Below the pieces are notes generated by a model that was not told the origin of the DNA, searched no databases, and saw only the letters and a program-made list of their open reading frames with translations. From positions 186,001 to 250,000 of the forward strand of contig NZ_ML133565.1 in assembly GCF_003985125.1 (NCBI RefSeq): a stretch of DNA of 64,000 nucleotides, in the 5' to 3' direction. The position numbers and the translations under genes were made by a program. Within the stretch, counting starts at the first letter, position 1; every line of letters begins with the position of its first letter. The stretch is from Rhizobium phaseoli (GTDB taxonomy: Bacteria > Pseudomonadota > Alphaproteobacteria > Rhizobiales > Rhizobiaceae). Of the stretch, positions 15,321-24,497 are shown piece by piece.

Positions 15321-17198
15321 ATGAAACGCCCGAGCATCAAGCAAGCACTCATCCTAAAGCTATCCATCATCAGCATGTTCATACTTGGTCTGTCCTACGT
15401 CTCGCTGGACACCATTTCCTCGCTTCGCGCAAATGCTGAGCAGGTCGGTACCTTCTGGGTGCATCGGCTGGTGACAGCGCGTGAGATCAAAGCAAACTTT
15501 CTTGATCTGAAACTTGCCCACGCCCGGTACTTGCTCGAAGACACCGCGGAGAACGACAAAACCGAAAAGCAAGCGATCGAAGCTGCAGCCGCTGGGCTCG
15601 AGACGGTCGTCGGCGAATACGAAAAGGGCGTGCGCACGGAGCGCGGGCGCCAGTTGATCAATCAGATAAAGCCGGAAATCGACAAATATCGCGCGTTGGC
15701 GGAGCAAATGATTGCGCTCGAAGATAGCGGCAAGACAGCTGAGGCAGTCCGGCTGTTCAAGGAGAAGATGGAGCCGCAGGCCGAGTTGGTGAACAATGGG
15801 GTAGCGGATCTGGTGGCATTCATTCTCAGCCAGACCGAAGGCTTCGTGGCGGCAAGTGATGCTTCCGCGAAATCCGCTTTCATGCTGACTGCTGCGATCG
15901 CCTCGCTGGCCTTGCTCGTGGCTATCGCGGGTATCGTCTTTGGGATTTCCGGCATTGCCAATCCGATCCGCAATACGGCGTCCGCCATGAAACGGTTGTC
16001 GGCTGGAGATCTCGACAGCGATATTCCTTATGCCGGCCGTGCGGACGAAATCGGTGAAATGGCCGGCGCAGTTGAAGTGTTTCGCCAGAATGCTCTCAAC
16101 GTTGTCAGGCTTGAGAAGGAAGCTGCCGAATCCCGCAGTGAGAGCGAGGCGGCGCGCGCCGCAGCCCAGCAGCGTGCCGAACGCGAAGCCGAGCAGCTGC
16201 GCTTTGCAACGACTACCTTGGGCGGAGGTCTCCGGCGCCTTGCCGCGGGCGACATATCCTTCCAGCTCTCGGAGCGATTTGCCGCTGAATACGAAGCATT
16301 GCGCGACGATTTCAATACTTCGCTGCGGCAATTGGGCGCGACGATCGGCGCCGTGCTTCAGACGGTGCACAGCATAGACAATGGCACCGGTGAAATAGCA
16401 TCCGGTGCCCAGGACCTATCGAAGCGCACGGAACAACAGGCCGCTTCCCTCGAGGAGACCGCCGCCGCGTTGGACGAGATTACCTCGAATGTCGCGATGG
16501 CGACGAAACGCACCGAGGAGGCGCGCAATATCTCTGTGGAAGCCAATGTCAGCGCCCAGCGCTCGGCAAACATCGTGTCGGAGGCGGAGCAGGCCATGCG
16601 ACGCATCGAGGACAGTTCGCAGCAGATTTCGAATATCATTGGCGTCATCGACGAAATTGCTTTCCAGACGAACCTTCTGGCGCTCAACGCCGGTGTCGAG
16701 GCAGCGCGCGCAGGTGAGGCAGGAAAGGGTTTTGCGGTCGTCGCACAGGAAGTCCGCGAGCTCGCCCAGCGTGCCGCGCAGGCGGCCAAGGAAATCAAAG
16801 GTCTCATTCAGAAGTCGTCGACCGAAGTCGAGCACGGGGTCAAACTTGTTCTCGAAACCGGGACGTCACTGAAATCGATCGGCGAACGCGTTGCCGAAAT
16901 TAATCGAGCCATGGAGGCGATCGCCACCTCGGCGCGCGAGCAGGCGACCGGGCTTTCCGAAATCAACACCGCCATCAATCACATGGATCAGGCAACTCAG
17001 CAGAATGCGGCGATGGTCGAGCAGTCCACGGCCGCCGCCTCTTCACTAGCCTCAGAAGCAAGCCGCCTGCGCGAACTGGTCAATCAGTTCCAGTTGGATG
17101 GTGACAGAGGTCCAGCGAATGTCCAGTCCAATACTCGCTCGTTGGAAAGCCGCATGCCGTCGCAAGTGGTCGCTCTGCGGCCCGCGATGCGAAGGTAA
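15321..17198 (+). CDS. Methyl-accepting chemotaxis protein
   Basis: A 625-residue chemoreceptor. TM1 is about 10-30, a helical periplasmic sensor of about 150 residues follows, and TM2 is about 186-210. A HAMP segment follows (ANPIRNTASAMKRLSAGDLDSDIPY), and then a second HAMP-like stretch near 300-345. The conserved signalling hairpin tip is near residues 445-490 (DEIAFQTNLLALNAGVEAAR, then GKGFAVVAQEVREL). The C-terminus lacks a CheR-docking NWETF-like pentapeptide. It is preceded by AGAGGAG. The ligand is unknown; the sensor looks like a four-helix-bundle type. Confidence 0.93.
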   Translation: MKRPSIKQALILKLSIISMFILGLSYVSLDTISSLRANAEQVGTFWVHRLVTAREIKANFLDLKLAHARYLLEDTAENDKTEKQAIEAAAAGLETVVGEYEKGVRTERGRQLINQIKPEIDKYRALAEQMIALEDSGKTAEAVRLFKEKMEPQAELVNNGVADLVAFILSQTEGFVAASDASAKSAFMLTAAIASLALLVAIAGIVFGISGIANPIRNTASAMKRLSAGDLDSDIPYAGRADEIGEMAGAVEVFRQNALNVVRLEKEAAESRSESEAARAAAQQRAEREAEQLRFATTTLGGGLRRLAAGDISFQLSERFAAEYEALRDDFNTSLRQLGATIGAVLQTVHSIDNGTGEIASGAQDLSKRTEQQAASLEETAAALDEITSNVAMATKRTEEARNISVEANVSAQRSANIVSEAEQAMRRIEDSSQQISNIIGVIDEIAFQTNLLALNAGVEAARAGEAGKGFAVVAQEVRELAQRAAQAAKEIKGLIQKSSTEVEHGVKLVLETGTSLKSIGERVAEINRAMEAIATSAREQATGLSEINTAINHMDQATQQNAAMVEQSTAAASSLASEASRLRELVNQFQLDGDRGPANVQSNTRSLESRMPSQVVALRPAMRR

Positions 17199-17280
17199 AC
17201 TTGCCGCCGTGGTCAGTCTTGTCAGTTTGAAGGGAAGACTCCCTGATGAGAATAATGGCGCCGCAGCTTCAGGCTGTGCT

Positions 17281-17323
17281 GCTGTGGACAAAGAGGTTCC
17301 GGAGGAAGCTCTTTGTCCACAGC
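17281..17323. repeat. Long perfect inverted repeat (hairpin) after the chemoreceptor gene
   Basis: Arms 17281-17295 (GCTGTGGACAAAGAG) and 17309-17323 are perfect 15-base complements. The centre continues as TTCC-GGA-GGAA after one G/G mismatch. There is no T-run on either side, so a simple intrinsic terminator is doubtful. It may be a processing or attenuation hairpin, or a copy of a dispersed palindromic element. Confidence 0.8.
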
Positions 17324-17432
17324 CTGCCCTGGTCCGACGCCGGACATTGCCCGGCATTCGGCGAATTTGGGATCTGCAGCGGTCGGATCACGCCGGCGGG
17401 TTGCTCTCGATTAGCACTCTTTAAAATGTTCG

Positions 17433-19196
17433 ATGCGACATTCGGGCGAACGAAATAGCGAGATCGCCTTGAGCAACAAACGATCCAGGACGAATGTCGA
17501 GCTTGAGAACCTGCTTCGCCAGCTTGGGCTGGCCCTTGAAGCGTCCGGGATCGGGATCTGGCAGCACAACATCGCAAGAAATCAGACGCGATGGGATGAA
17601 CAGCTCAAATTGATCTATGGCGTTCCGAAAGCGCCGCTCGATGTCATCTGGCTGGACAGTATCCATCCTGACGACCTGGTGGCGACAAACGAAATATTTC
17701 TGCGCGCGATCGAAACCAAATCGGATTATGCATCCGAGTTTCGCATTATTCGGCCGGATGGCGCGACCCGCTATCTGCGTTCGCGCGCTCGTTATTTCGT
17801 CGATGCCGCCGGCGATCCATGCTTTGTGGGCGCCGAATGGGATGTGACGGACGACGTGCTTCTCAACAAGGAGCTGGAGCGGAGCCGGACGGAGGCGCGC
17901 TTCGCGGCCGATCACGATCACCTCACCGGCCTGTTGAACCGGCGCAGCTTCGATTTCGCCCTGTCCGAACTTGCCAGGCAGGAGAGCGTCAAGGTTGCGC
18001 TTCTTCATATAGACGTGGACCATTTCAAGGAGATCAATGACCGCTTCGGACATGCGGTCGGCGACCTCGTTCTCTGTCACGTCAGTAAAATTCTGCTGGA
18101 GGCCATTTCAGCCGGTGACGTCGCGGCACGGCTCGGCGGCGACGAATTCGCTGTCGTCATCACCGAGGACGAGTGTGACAGGACGATAGCTGTGCTCGAT
18201 CATATTCAGAGACGTCTGGAAAGCCCACTTCCTGTCGGCGATCAGACGCTCATCGTGCGGTGCTCGATTGGCGTTGCCAGCGCCATGAGCGCCGATTTCG
18301 CCAGACTGCTCTCCCAATCCGATCTGGCGCTGTACCATGCCAAACGCAACGGCCGGAATCGGGCCGAGATTTTTTCCGACGAAATGGCGTCGACGCTGGC
18401 GAACGAAAGGCAGCTGGCCCAGGATCTGCGGTCCGGGCTGGCGCTCGGCCAGATCCGCCCATTCTACCAGGTGCAGGTCGACGCCAGATCTTTCCGGGTG
18501 AACGGTGTCGAAGCTCTGGCGCGGTGGCATCATCCCACTCGAGGAATTCTCGCCCCGGCGCATTTCCTGTCCATCGCCTCGTCGAATGGACTGGTTGCAG
18601 AGCTTGACGACGTCGTTCTGAAGGCTGTCCTGTCGGATATGAAATCATCCGCGCTGCTCGAAGGCATCCGCGTGTCTGTCAATCTGTCCGCCGATCGTCT
18701 CGATGATCCCGAGCTGGCGGCGAAGCTCGACGGCTATGACATCCCGTCCGGTCGATTGAGCTTCGAGCTGATCGAGACAATATTCTTGGACAGCCTGAGT
18801 GACCAGGTGCGGCAGAACATCGAGGCGATCAAGTCTTTCGGTATCGACATCGAAATCGACGATCTCGGGTCCGGGCATGCTTCCTTGCTGGGTTTGCTCG
18901 AGCTGCGGCCGGATCGGGTCAAGATCGATCGCCAGCTGGTGACGCCGATCCTGCAATCGGTGCCCAGCCGCCGGCTGGTCGGCTCATTGGTCGACATAGC
19001 GCGGGCGCTGGATATGGAAGTGATCGCCGAAGGCGTCGAAACGCTCGAGCATGCCAACGTGCTGGCCGCCCTCGGCGTCCACACCCTCCAGGGTTATGCG
19101 TTCGGACGACCGCACTCGTTTGCCGACCTGTCGGCGCGATTGGAGCAGGAGACATTCGATTGCCAGTGGGCCGACGTTGTTGGGGCCAGTCGCTAA
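17433..19196 (+). CDS. PAS-GGDEF-EAL cyclic-di-GMP signalling protein
   Basis: A 587-residue cytoplasmic protein with no membrane segment. PAS domain about 35-140 (IHPDD, FRIIRPDG, VGAEWDVTD), GGDEF domain about 155-315 with intact GGDEF at 235-239, EAL domain about 325-575 with EAL at 360-362. Phosphodiesterase residues appear kept (NLSA, ELIET, IDDLGSG, KIDR, EGVET). The RxxD inhibitory site before GGDEF is absent (SAGD). It may make or break c-di-GMP; both active sites look usable. It follows the chemoreceptor gene after the hairpin and is probably transcribed separately. Confidence 0.93.
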   Translation: MRHSGERNSEIALSNKRSRTNVELENLLRQLGLALEASGIGIWQHNIARNQTRWDEQLKLIYGVPKAPLDVIWLDSIHPDDLVATNEIFLRAIETKSDYASEFRIIRPDGATRYLRSRARYFVDAAGDPCFVGAEWDVTDDVLLNKELERSRTEARFAADHDHLTGLLNRRSFDFALSELARQESVKVALLHIDVDHFKEINDRFGHAVGDLVLCHVSKILLEAISAGDVAARLGGDEFAVVITEDECDRTIAVLDHIQRRLESPLPVGDQTLIVRCSIGVASAMSADFARLLSQSDLALYHAKRNGRNRAEIFSDEMASTLANERQLAQDLRSGLALGQIRPFYQVQVDARSFRVNGVEALARWHHPTRGILAPAHFLSIASSNGLVAELDDVVLKAVLSDMKSSALLEGIRVSVNLSADRLDDPELAAKLDGYDIPSGRLSFELIETIFLDSLSDQVRQNIEAIKSFGIDIEIDDLGSGHASLLGLLELRPDRVKIDRQLVTPILQSVPSRRLVGSLVDIARALDMEVIAEGVETLEHANVLAALGVHTLQGYAFGRPHSFADLSARLEQETFDCQWADVVGASR

Positions 19197-19233
19197 CGAG
19201 TGGTTCTGCGCTTTGCTTAAAAGCGGAGCCGCT

Positions 19234-20889
19234 CTAGCTTGCTTTCCAGTTCGCATTATTGGGAATTGACCGCTGAGGCACGACGACCTGGATGATGGAC
19301 GGACTGTTCAGGTTTTCTTTTGCGGCGTTTATGGCGTCCTGCAGTTCGCCATAGGTGTCCACTTTCCAGCCCCGGCAGCCAAAGACCTCTGCCAACTTGC
19401 TGTAATTCCATCGGTGCAGGATGCAGGAATTGTAGAACGGCGTGTTGCCATGGAAAACCGATGCATCGGCAAGCCATTGCTCCACGCCGTAGATGCCGTT
19501 GTCCATCACGAAGATGATCGGGTTGAGATTGAAGCGGGTTTGTGTCGAGAGGCATTGAGCGGTCATCTGAAACCCGCCATCTCCGGCAAAGACCAGCAGC
19601 CTCTGTTTAGCTTGTTTCGCCAGCGAAACCCCAGTCGCGGCCGGGCCGATATAACCGATCGCCGAATAGGATGATTGGACGATGAAACCGCGGCGAACCC
19701 CCACTTCAAGAAGCAGGCTCCCGAAATAATTCAAGCTGGCGTCGGCACCAACGATGGTATTTCCGTCGATCTGCTGCTGAATGAAATCGTAGAAGCCCTG
19801 ATAGGTTATTTCGCCCGCCGGATCCACAATCGGCGCTTGTCGGGCCGTTTTCGCCGGAAGGCTTTGGGCTTTGCATGTCAGCCTTTTGTCGATCAAGCCG
19901 TTGACGAGATCCGCCAGCGAAACCTGTGAGTTGAAGATCGTGCCATATTTCACCGTATCCCAGGAGGCGAATGCGGTTTTGTCGAGGTCGATGGGCCAGC
20001 CCAAATCGTTGATATCAGTCAACCAGACGCCCAGCGCCAAAACGAAGTCGGAGTCTTTGACCAGAGACTGGACATAGGGTGACGACGATTTCCCATCGAA
20101 CACGCCGGCAAATTGGACATCGTCTTCCGACAGGATGGCCTTGCTCAGAAGCTCGGTCACGTAGGGAATTTTGAGGTCCCGAATGAGCCGCTCCGCCTGG
20201 TCGTGAAGACCGAACCGGTCGATTTCGACGCCGATCCAGATCAGCGGTTTGGTGGCATTCTGCAATTTATCGCTGATTTGCGCGATCGACTGATTGAGAC
20301 TGTCCTCGTCGGATATGTCAGGCGCCGCTTTCAATGAAGTCGACGGGCGCGCGCATTCCAGGTCGACCATATCCTCCAGCAACTCGATATAAACCGGACG
20401 TCTTTCCGTGATGCACTGTGTCAGCGCATAATCTATGAGCATTGGCGCAAGATGAGGACTGTCGATGCGAACAGTCGCGGCCGTGATGTATTCGAACACC
20501 TGACGATCCGTTTCCCGTCCGCTGATGAAGTGATGCGAACTATAGCCGGTTTGTTCGAATCTCAGCGTTTTCTGGATGCTTGGCGCACCGTTGATCAGGA
20601 CGACCGGCACTTTCTCGACGTAGGATCCGGCGATCGCATTTGTCGCACAAAGCGAGCCTGCGGAATAGGTGACGCACAGCGCGCCAATTCCTTTCAGTCT
20701 CGCATAGCCGTCGGCCGCATAACCGGCATTCAGTTCATTCACCTCTTCGATGACCTGAATATCGCTTTTCTCGACATAGCTGTTTACCCATTCGATCGAA
20801 TAATCGCCCGCCACGGAAAACAGGTGTCCCAGGCCCAGTTCGCGAAGTCTGTCGACCAGATATTGTCCAACCGTGTATGTATCGCCCAT
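19234..20889 (-). CDS. ThDP-dependent 2-oxoacid decarboxylase (pyruvate/indolepyruvate decarboxylase family)
   Basis: A 551-residue enzyme of typical PDC/IPDC length. The cofactor-activating Glu is in VIEEVNELNAGYAADGYAR, a His-His pair lies in YSSHHFISG as in PDC-type enzymes, and the ThDP/Mg motif starts GDGGFQMTAQ and ends in N of MDNGIYGVEQ. The reaction is non-oxidative decarboxylation of a 2-oxoacid to an aldehyde; the substrate (pyruvate, phenylpyruvate, indolepyruvate or a sugar-derived oxoacid) cannot be read. It is the last gene of the leftward run from the GH15 gene, 38 bp after the MBL-fold gene. Confidence 0.87.
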   Translation of the reverse strand: MGDTYTVGQYLVDRLRELGLGHLFSVAGDYSIEWVNSYVEKSDIQVIEEVNELNAGYAADGYARLKGIGALCVTYSAGSLCATNAIAGSYVEKVPVVLINGAPSIQKTLRFEQTGYSSHHFISGRETDRQVFEYITAATVRIDSPHLAPMLIDYALTQCITERRPVYIELLEDMVDLECARPSTSLKAAPDISDEDSLNQSIAQISDKLQNATKPLIWIGVEIDRFGLHDQAERLIRDLKIPYVTELLSKAILSEDDVQFAGVFDGKSSSPYVQSLVKDSDFVLALGVWLTDINDLGWPIDLDKTAFASWDTVKYGTIFNSQVSLADLVNGLIDKRLTCKAQSLPAKTARQAPIVDPAGEITYQGFYDFIQQQIDGNTIVGADASLNYFGSLLLEVGVRRGFIVQSSYSAIGYIGPAATGVSLAKQAKQRLLVFAGDGGFQMTAQCLSTQTRFNLNPIIFVMDNGIYGVEQWLADASVFHGNTPFYNSCILHRWNYSKLAEVFGCRGWKVDTYGELQDAINAAKENLNSPSIIQVVVPQRSIPNNANWKAS

Positions 20890-20927
20890 GTTCCAGCGGC
20901 TCCCCTGTTGACGAGAATTGACGCATA

Positions 20928-21752
20928 CTAGAATTCGCTCGCGTTATCGAATAAGCGCGGTATGTATATGTCGAATATTCCTGGGCATTTTCGTTCGGGA
21001 AATCTTTCCAGCAGGAAGCGCTTGAAAGCATCATTGGTGAGTCCGTTGCCGGCGGCCTCCACGGCGACGGACAAATACTCTATATTTTTGGCAACCTCGT
21101 TCTTGTCCGCCGGAAAGCCGTGACCGGGAAGGAACAGCTCATAGTCGGACAGCAGCATGCCCTGCAAAATCCCGATCCAATGCTCCATGTACTTCGTCAG
21201 ATAAAGGTGCGTTCCGCTGTAGATCAGGTCTTGCGCAATAAAAACGCCCACATCCGGAAGACCGATGGTGAGGAGAAAATCGATCTCCGTATCAACGACC
21301 TCATCAAATACATATTTGACTCCGTCGATGATCTCGTGGCCGGCGCGGACGGTTTTTTCGGGAATTACCAAGCTCTTCGGAGCGAGGTTGCCCAGTTTCC
21401 AATGGTCATTCAGGGAATCCTGGCCATGCTGCCTCAGGAACTCCTTCGTTTCCGACAATGCATGAATCGGAATGTCGCTGAATGCGGCTCCCAGGCCGAA
21501 CCAATGGTCGGGGTGCCTGTGCGACAGGTAGATCCGGTCGATCTCCTTGCCGATACTGTCGGCATAGGCCCTGAATTGCAGCGCATAGGGGACGAGGAAT
21601 TGCCCATCGACAAGAACAAGCTTGTTCCTGCTCTCGATGATGTGCGTTGCATTGGCGATATTGTCATCCGTGAACGCTGAAATGAAAGTATGAATACGGA
21701 CATCGCCTGCTCGCCTGACGATTTTAATGGGATCCGGCAATTGCGCCACCAT
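20928..21752 (-). CDS. Metallo-beta-lactamase-fold hydrolase
   Basis: A 274-residue protein with the metal site LSHRHPDHWFG (HxHxDH) near residue 80 and a later FLPGHGFP histidine. There is no signal peptide, so it should be cytosolic. Members of this superfamily cleave esters, lactones or thioesters or act on other substrates; the sequence does not choose. It sits between the decarboxylase and an isomerase-like gene on the same strand. A lactone-opening role after sugar oxidation, or action on AHL from the nearby LuxI, are both possible and untested. Confidence 0.8.
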   Translation of the reverse strand: MVAQLPDPIKIVRRAGDVRIHTFISAFTDDNIANATHIIESRNKLVLVDGQFLVPYALQFRAYADSIGKEIDRIYLSHRHPDHWFGLGAAFSDIPIHALSETKEFLRQHGQDSLNDHWKLGNLAPKSLVIPEKTVRAGHEIIDGVKYVFDEVVDTEIDFLLTIGLPDVGVFIAQDLIYSGTHLYLTKYMEHWIGILQGMLLSDYELFLPGHGFPADKNEVAKNIEYLSVAVEAAGNGLTNDAFKRFLLERFPERKCPGIFDIYIPRLFDNASEF

Positions 21753-21878
21753 AGGTATCTCCCTGATTGAAATGTCGTTTTCTGAGGTTTGACGTCACCC
21801 GGGCATGGCGGAGACGTGGTTCCCCAGCATTCTGGCCAGCATTCCCGGACTGTTTCCGACATGTGCGCCGGAGCGCTA

Positions 21879-22901
21879 TCACGGCTGAGATCGACGGCCG
21901 TGGGACGCGATCTTTTCCTCCAATGTCCTCAGGGCGGCGCGCGCAACGTCGTAGGCGCTGTCGACGCCCGTCTGCGGCGCGTCCTCACCGGGCCGCCAGA
22001 AGCGTCTGCGTGTCATTCGCATCGAGCTCTCGAAGGGGGGAATCGCGTTGAAGACTTCGACGAGATAAGGGCCGGAATAGACCGGCTCAATTTCGTCCAG
22101 CATGATCTCCCAGGGAATCCAGCAGTCGCTGACAGCGCCCCGGTCCGGCGCTGAGATATGAACGTAATTCAGCCGGCTCTGCTGTACTGCCCGGGCGACA
22201 TTTTTCCGGAAGGTTGCCGGCCCCTGGCTTTCCATCACGACCTGGGCTGTATCGATCGTGACGCCACAGACCGGAATGTCAGCGCTTTCGAGAAAATCCA
22301 GCGCTTCCGAGACCATTGTCGGCCCGGGCGTTTCCCAATTCTTGACGGGTTCGATGGCGAGCTTCACCCGCTTCTCGGCGGAATATTGCGCCAATTCCCG
22401 GAAGATGGAGGCGGCCGCCGCATATCGTGGCTTCATCCAATCCTGAAGCGCGTCGCTCCAGATCCCTTCACCGTCATCCGTCAGCGGAAAGACACCATAG
22501 GGGTACAGGAATGGCCCCGACATGATCGTATTCTCCCCGCCCAGCACCGAGGTGATGTCGACGCGGGATTTAAGATAGGACAAAGCCTGCCTGCGCTGTT
22601 CCTCGTAAGGCGAGGTCGGATCGAAGCTTCGCGTGGTCCCCACATTGGTTGTGAACTTCACATCCCGGAAGCCCGCCCGATCGAACGCTCGTCTGAGGCC
22701 GAAATAGCTTTCGACCTCGGCGTGATGATCGGCATGGGCCGGTCCCGGGGCGATATGCACATCGAAGCCGGTGTAGCCGATCTCGGTAAGAGCTTTCAGA
22801 TGTCTGACGAGAACCTCGGTATAGCCCGCGTCATTCGGCCTCAAATCCGCTGTAAACATAAAGAAGCTGAAATATATATCTCGCCTGCGTGCCTCTTCCA
22901 T
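21879..22901 (-). CDS. Xylose-isomerase-like TIM-barrel protein (sugar phosphate isomerase/epimerase family)
   Basis: About 341 residues with the AP-endonuclease-2/xylose-isomerase TIM-barrel pattern: GYTGFDVHIAPG early, VKLAIEPVKNWE in the middle, CGVTIDTAQV and YVHISAPDRG later, giving Glu, Asp and His positions for a metal. ATG at 22901 has GGAG 8 bases upstream; another ATG lies two codons earlier. In related bacterial clusters such proteins isomerise sugars or cleave 3-keto-glycosides. The exact reaction is unknown. Intergenic gaps of about 130 bp lie on both sides. Confidence 0.78.
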   Translation of the reverse strand: MEEARRRDIYFSFFMFTADLRPNDAGYTEVLVRHLKALTEIGYTGFDVHIAPGPAHADHHAEVESYFGLRRAFDRAGFRDVKFTTNVGTTRSFDPTSPYEEQRRQALSYLKSRVDITSVLGGENTIMSGPFLYPYGVFPLTDDGEGIWSDALQDWMKPRYAAAASIFRELAQYSAEKRVKLAIEPVKNWETPGPTMVSEALDFLESADIPVCGVTIDTAQVVMESQGPATFRKNVARAVQQSRLNYVHISAPDRGAVSDCWIPWEIMLDEIEPVYSGPYLVEVFNAIPPFESSMRMTRRRFWRPGEDAPQTGVDSAYDVARAALRTLEEKIASHGRRSQP

Positions 22902-23035
22902 CTTCATCGCTCCAGCTGTGGCTATCCAGGAATGCGTGGTTCAGGATGATGTCTCGCCCGGCATTGTGATGAGGCGAGATCCGTCCCCGCCTCCTTCACA
23001 TCGCCATCCGGCTGAAACAAACGGTCGGCGCCGGG

Positions 23036-23992
23036 CTACCATCCAAGCAGCTTGCGCAGATATTCGCGGCCCATTTTCGCGTATTGCAGCGGATTGGCCT
23101 TGGCGGGGTCCTGCTCCGCCTCGATGCAGATCCACCCGGCGAAATCCGCCTCGGCCAACGCATCGAGGATCTCAGGAAAGGTCTCTATGGAGCCGTCGCC
23201 CGGGACGGTGAATATCCCCGCCTCGATCCCTTGCTGGAAGGACAATTCTCTGTTGTGAATGTTCTTAACAACCTCGGCGCGAATGTCTTTCAGGTGAACA
23301 TGCTTGATGCGGTGGGCGTATTTTCTGGCCAGCGCTAGCGGATCGACGCCGGCAGCCGCCTGGTGCGCGGTATCGAGAAGCATGTTGACCAGGCGAGGAT
23401 CCGTCTCGTCCATGAGCCGGTGGATCGCTTCCGTCTTCATCACCCCTGTTCCGAGATGCGGGTGATAGCAGAGCCGGCGGTTGCGGGCCCTGGCTTTCTC
23501 GCCGGCTGCATGCAGGCCTTCGATCAGCTGTTTCCATTGGTCCTCGGAGAATTCGGGGCAATTGGGAAACAGGGCGACCGGAAGCGGATTGACCGCTCCG
23601 CCAAACTCGGAGACGACGAGATCGGCCCTGCGCGGATCGTCGCTGCCGCCCTCCATGGCTTCGAGGAAGTCGAGCTGAGCATCGATGCTTTCAAGCGTGT
23701 GACGATTCATCGCCTTGATGGTGAAGTAGGTGCTCACCCAAGGCTCGGAAATCCGCAACCCCCTGAGTTCGAGGACGGGGCGCAAGATTTTCGGATCCGT
23801 CGGATATTTATGGCCGACGCCGCATCCGACATAGCCGGCGAGCGCCATTTCACTCAGAGCCTGCTCGTAGGGGATGCCGATGTCGATGTTGATGAAATCG
23901 TCATTCCACCAGAGCGTGGGGATGACGCCGAGCCAGACCTTAGCGGGCGTCAGTCGATGCAGATAATTCGTCATGGCGATGATCCAGTTCAT
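23036..23992 (-). CDS. IolE-like TIM-barrel protein (sugar isomerase/dehydratase family)
   Basis: About 318 residues with the same fold as the downstream neighbour but a different subgroup. The N-terminal GVIPTLWWNDD resembles the start of inosose dehydratase IolE. Later come CYHPHLGTGV, LLDTAHQAAAGVD (metal Asp), KHVHLKD and ICIEAEQDP. The start is uncertain: TTG 24001, ATG 23992 or ATG 23974. All overlap the end of the dehydrogenase small-subunit gene, which implies tight coupling. No other inositol genes are nearby, so a different substrate such as a keto-sugar or glycoside is likely. Confidence 0.78.
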   Translation of the reverse strand: MNWIIAMTNYLHRLTPAKVWLGVIPTLWWNDDFINIDIGIPYEQALSEMALAGYVGCGVGHKYPTDPKILRPVLELRGLRISEPWVSTYFTIKAMNRHTLESIDAQLDFLEAMEGGSDDPRRADLVVSEFGGAVNPLPVALFPNCPEFSEDQWKQLIEGLHAAGEKARARNRRLCYHPHLGTGVMKTEAIHRLMDETDPRLVNMLLDTAHQAAAGVDPLALARKYAHRIKHVHLKDIRAEVVKNIHNRELSFQQGIEAGIFTVPGDGSIETFPEILDALAEADFAGWICIEAEQDPAKANPLQYAKMGREYLRKLLGW

Positions 23993-24497
23993 TGAAGACA
24001 AGCGGAAGTGGCGTCAGGTCAGGTTTTGGAACGGGGGCCGGAGCCGGAATTTTCGGTGGAAAGGCCCAGGAGCCGAAACCCTGCCCCTTGGCGCCCGGAG
24101 GGTGGGCTCCGATTGCCTTCCAGAGCAGACCCTCGATATAGGCATCGGGAGACACGACGAAGGTGGTATTCGCAGGCCTGGGGCCAAAGCGCTCCGTCCA
24201 AGCGGAGGACAGCTCGAACCAGGTGCCGGAATACCAGAGCTTGATCAGCGCGCGGGCCACGTCTCCCAGCAATTCATTGCCGAGAATGGTCGTGCGCACG
24301 GCGTGGATACGGGCCTCGCTTTCCGATGGTGGCAGGGCGGTGAAAGCGGCCAGCAGTGCGTCGGTGATCTCGCTGCCGACCACCGTGTCGAGCGTGGCGA
24401 GATAGCGTTCTGCCAGGCCGGTTCCCAGAAGATCGAAGTAGGAGAAGGCCGTCAATTCGACCGATAGACCAAGAAATGGCTCGAAACGGCTGCTCAT
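23940..24497 (-). CDS. Small subunit-like protein of a GMC sugar dehydrogenase complex
   Basis: A 185-residue protein resembling the small (gamma) subunits of FAD-dependent sorbitol/glucose/fructose dehydrogenases, with FLGLSVELTAF near the start, a central LWYSGTWF segment and a Pro-rich tail. Such subunits usually carry a Tat signal that exports the large subunit; none is visible here. The start overlaps the stop of the ferritin-like gene by 4 bases (ATGA), and the gene overlaps the next by 35-62 bases. Its natural partner is the GMC protein two genes upstream. The family call is moderate. Confidence 0.62.
   Translation of the reverse strand: MSSRFEPFLGLSVELTAFSYFDLLGTGLAERYLATLDTVVGSEITDALLAAFTALPPSESEARIHAVRTTILGNELLGDVARALIKLWYSGTWFELSSAWTERFGPRPANTTFVVSPDAYIEGLLWKAIGAHPPGAKGQGFGSWAFPPKIPAPAPVPKPDLTPLPLVFNELDHRHDELSASTDAR

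Noticed and set aside
17281..17323. TTGTCCACA in the hairpin as a DnaA box or origin
   Set aside because: One mismatch to the box, only the two arm copies, and no replication genes nearby.
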